Assembly: GCA_027081495.1 (NCBI GenBank)
Contig: JALWKJ010000071.1
Coordinates: 1 to 5,985, forward strand
From: Campylobacterales bacterium
Lineage (GTDB): Bacteria; Campylobacterota; Campylobacteria; Campylobacterales; QNZT01
Reading direction: 5' to 3'
DNA length: 5,985 nucleotides
Position numbers and translations under genes: made by a program. The notes beneath the pieces were generated by a model. The model ran no database searches, was not told the origin of the DNA, and saw nothing but the letters and a program-made list of their open reading frames with translations. This document shows, piece by piece, positions 3,654 to 5,985 of this stretch; the stretch's first letter is position 1, and each line of letters opens with the position of its first letter.

Positions 3654-5985
3654 ATCGTAACCGTATGCGTGCCGTAGTTGTTGAAAGTTAGTTGAATATT
3701 TTTGCCGCCTTTACCGTAGCCGCCTCTTGAACACCCTCTTTTTCTATTGTTTCTATGATGAGTTCTTTTATAGCCGCTATATGAAATCTTAGCTCCGCTT
3801 ATGCGATAGTTTCGTAAGCTTTTTGCCAGAGATATATCGACTACTCCCTCTCCTTTGAAGCTAAAGGATAGATTGCTTCCGTCTCCCTCAACGCTTAAAA
3901 GCTCGGCTCTCATCGGCAAGCGGGTGATATGCGTTACATTTTCTCGCTCTTCTGCTTTGTGAACGGTATAGCTGCCGGCGTCTTTATCCAAAAAGAGTTT
4001 TTTATCGCTGTAAGCATACCAGTTATCTACGCTTTGGATTTTTTCACCGTTATCTAACGCAATCTCTACCGCAAATTTTCCGGCATTTTGAGAATCGACT
4101 CTAACCGTTACGGTATCGTCGTAGTTTTTTATATCTATTTTCGAATTTTTAAACTCTTCGATTCTAGCGGCCAAATCAGCGCTTGTTAAAAATTCGGCGC
4201 CCGTGAAATATGCTCTTTTGATCAGACTCGTAAACATAGAAAGAGAATATTTACCGGATTTTACGCCGGTTGTCGGACCGTAATCATGCCAAGGCCAGTG
4301 GATAATCGGCTGCGAGGCGTGTTTTATGATCTTTTTGTATTCGTTTTGCCAATACCTAGTCGCTTCTTCGGGCGATAGAGGTTTAGGAACGAATTTTCCC
4401 TCGTTCTCATCCCATACGGGTACTCCAAACTCTATGAGAGTAAAGTCAAAAGCCATATTCGGACTTAGATAGACTTTTGAGCTTGAGGGAGTAAGATACC
4501 CCATAGCTCCGGGGTATCCCGCGCCCTCTCCGGAGTATCCGCCGCTTAGATAATCAAGATATTGCATGATCTCTTCAGCGGTTTTTATATCTTCCGGAGC
4601 TCCGGGAACCGCGCCTCCTCGAATATTTTTATCTCTCCAAGTCGGGTTTAGATGCGAAGCTATGATATCCATCGAGTCGTTAAACTCAAATTTCAACTCG
4701 TCGGTTGAGAGTTTGTTCGTATCATGCGGATGAGTGTAGGAGTGTGTTCCTATCTCGTTTCCAAGGTCGATATACGATCTATATAAAACACTCGAGTAGT
4801 CCCAGTCGGTTCTTTGATCGGGCGGATTGTTTCCGATGTTTATATAGTAGCTTCCGACAAAATTAAATCTTCTTTTCCAGTTTTTCAACAATCTTAAGAG
4901 CGCTCCGTCGTTCTCTTTTACTTCATCGATCTCTTGAGATTGATCCATATCGTTTCTTGAGACAAATAGATTGTTGAAACGACCGATTTTTAACGCCGCG
5001 GGGGATTTCTCGCCGTAAACGCTCCATTGGATCGCCGACCAAAGAAGGTTGGAGTCGCCCATAAACTCAAGCGAACTGAAATGGACATTTCTTCCTCCGG
5101 TTTGCATAGCGATTACGCCGTTGTAGGAGTCTGAATCGTTGATGGTCTGGGTCGCCAGTATATCGATTTTTTGTTCTTCTTCTCCGTTGCTTACGGGAGC
5201 GAAGTAGCTGTACCAGTGGTTGTTGTCGTATTTTAAAATGGTCTCGTTTTGAGTATAACCGCGCATAATCGGATGAGAACTGTTTTTTGCTTTTAACGAG
5301 ATTTTTACCGGACCGTTTCCGTCAACTCTTCCGATTCCCAGCATCTGTTTCATGTTTTTGTATGCGTCGCCGTTTATCGCCGAGCCGTCGGAGAGGTTTG
5401 TCATCCAGTCGCCGGCGGTGATTATGCCTATACCGTAATAGTAAATCGCCGCATAGAGCGCGTCGTGGATTTTTTTGATTTTATCTTTAGGAACGAAAGA
5501 GAAGTTTGGAAATATCAGCGTATCGTATTTAATAAGTTTCGATATATCCGTCAAGTCGTCTTCGCTTAAAAGATCAAACGGAATTCCCGCCATCATCGAT
5601 TGATACTGCATAGTCATGAAAATCTGAGAATATGCTTTTTTGATCTTGAGATTCGCATCGTAAAAATGCTCTTTGCTAGTTTGTGAATAGACGATACCGA
5701 CTCTTTTATCGGAGAATGTTTTTGTAGGCAGATCAAGAGGAGAGTTTGATACGAAAAATTGACCCAAGTCGTAATATCGCGGAAAAAATACTTGATCGTT
5801 TAAATCGGCGATGACGCCTATGCCGCCGTCTATGTTTCCAAGAAACGAAGAGGGAATCGAGAGTTCTATAACCGTTTTTTCGTCATTGTAGCTATACTCG
5901 AGCGGTCCTGCGACAAACGCTCCGTCACTGTCGTAGAGATAAGGCTTATCGTCGCCGCCGTATATATTTACGAAATATTCCGCGC
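3641..5985 (-). CDS. Multidomain polysaccharide-deacetylase-like protein; 5' partial
   Basis: The minus-strand frame has no stop up to the right edge: 780 residues are visible and the start lies outside. The TTG at 5765-5767 is an internal Leu, not the start. The first ~70 visible residues look like a beta-sandwich, DOMON/CBM9-like carbohydrate-binding domain. Next is a Rossmann-like, glutamine-amidotransferase-type segment (about 5700-5020). A NodB-like deacetylase domain follows: RNDMD with the Asp pair around 4945-4951, GTHSYTHPH with both metal-ligand histidines (4742-4744 and 4730-4732), an RGGAVPGAP loop near 4600, and HWPWHDYG with late histidines at 4298-4300 and 4286-4288. The order resembles Agd3/PelA-type exopolysaccharide deacetylases, so removal of acetyl groups from an amino-sugar polymer outside the cytoplasm is likely but inferred. 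Beta-rich C-terminal domains end the protein. A very basic stretch (3701-3769) is unusual. Convergent to the DGR-target genes, so not in their operon. Confidence 0.82.
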   Translation of the reverse strand, partial: AEYFVNIYGGDDKPYLYDSDGAFVAGPLEYSYNDEKTVIELSIPSSFLGNIDGGIGVIADLNDQVFFPRYYDLGQFFVSNSPLDLPTKTFSDKRVGIVYSQTSKEHFYDANLKIKKAYSQIFMTMQYQSMMAGIPFDLLSEDDLTDISKLIKYDTLIFPNFSFVPKDKIKKIHDALYAAIYYYGIGIITAGDWMTNLSDGSAINGDAYKNMKQMLGIGRVDGNGPVKISLKAKNSSHPIMRGYTQNETILKYDNNHWYSYFAPVSNGEEEQKIDILATQTINDSDSYNGVIAMQTGGRNVHFSSLEFMGDSNLLWSAIQWSVYGEKSPAALKIGRFNNLFVSRNDMDQSQEIDEVKENDGALLRLLKNWKRRFNFVGSYYINIGNNPPDQRTDWDYSSVLYRSYIDLGNEIGTHSYTHPHDTNKLSTDELKFEFNDSMDIIASHLNPTWRDKNIRGGAVPGAPEDIKTAEEIMQYLDYLSGGYSGEGAGYPGAMGYLTPSSSKVYLSPNMAFDFTLIEFGVPVWDENEGKFVPKPLSPEEATRYWQNEYKKIIKHASQPIIHWPWHDYGPTTGVKSGKYSLSMFTSLIKRAYFTGAEFLTSADLAARIEEFKNSKIDIKNYDDTVTVRVDSQNAGKFAVEIALDNGEKIQSVDNWYAYSDKKLFLDKDAGSYTVHKAEERENVTHITRLPMRAELLSVEGDGSNLSFSFKGEGVVDISLAKSLRNYRISGAKISYSGYKRTHHRNNRKRGCSRGGYGKGGKNIQLTFNNYGTHTVTIEER

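Noticed and set aside
5765..5767. TTG as the start codon of the deacetylase
   Set aside because: The frame stays open through 72 more codons of plausible beta-sandwich sequence to the window edge, and no ribosome site supports this TTG.

Overview
The window looks like an AT-rich chromosomal segment from a member of the Campylobacterota (Sulfurimonas/Sulfuricurvum-like). This is an inference from the Lys/Asn/Ile-rich proteins, the AT-rich spacers and the AAGGAG-type ribosome site. No marker gene fixes the taxon. Both ends cut through genes.

Layout. Bases 1-1754 (+) hold the 3' part of a gene joining a SAV_2336-type (vWA-like) module to a C-terminal formylglycine-generating-enzyme (FGE/C-type-lectin fold) domain. 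Then come a repeat-rich spacer, a four-helix-bundle protein (1893-2243), a second repeat cluster, a minimal nucleotidyltransferase of the MntA antitoxin type (2390-2698), an internally deleted remnant of its HEPN partner (2691-2804), and a second, stand-alone FGE-fold protein (2797-3552). Convergent to these, a large multidomain polysaccharide-deacetylase-like protein is encoded on the minus strand from 3641 past the right edge.

The main discovery is that the last ~110 bp of the two FGE-fold genes (1633-1742 and 3428-3537) form a pair of diversity-generating retroelement (DGR) variable repeats. They differ at 22 positions. All 22 are first or second codon positions where an adenine template base explains both copies, and all 14 affected codons change the amino acid. 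Every other base is identical, while nearby coding sequence outside the repeats has diverged synonymously. No reverse transcriptase or template repeat is present here, so the mutagenic machinery must lie outside the window and act on two targets in trans.

Working model (inference): the two FGE-fold proteins are non-enzymatic, hypervariable ligand-binding proteins. The first carries its variable lectin domain on a vWA-like scaffold of the kind found with MoxR-type AAA+ ATPases, which suggests a diversified recognition or conflict system. The four-helix-bundle gene and the decayed HEPN/MNT toxin-antitoxin pair are typical accessory-region passengers, although a role for the four-helix bundle as a DGR accessory protein cannot be excluded.
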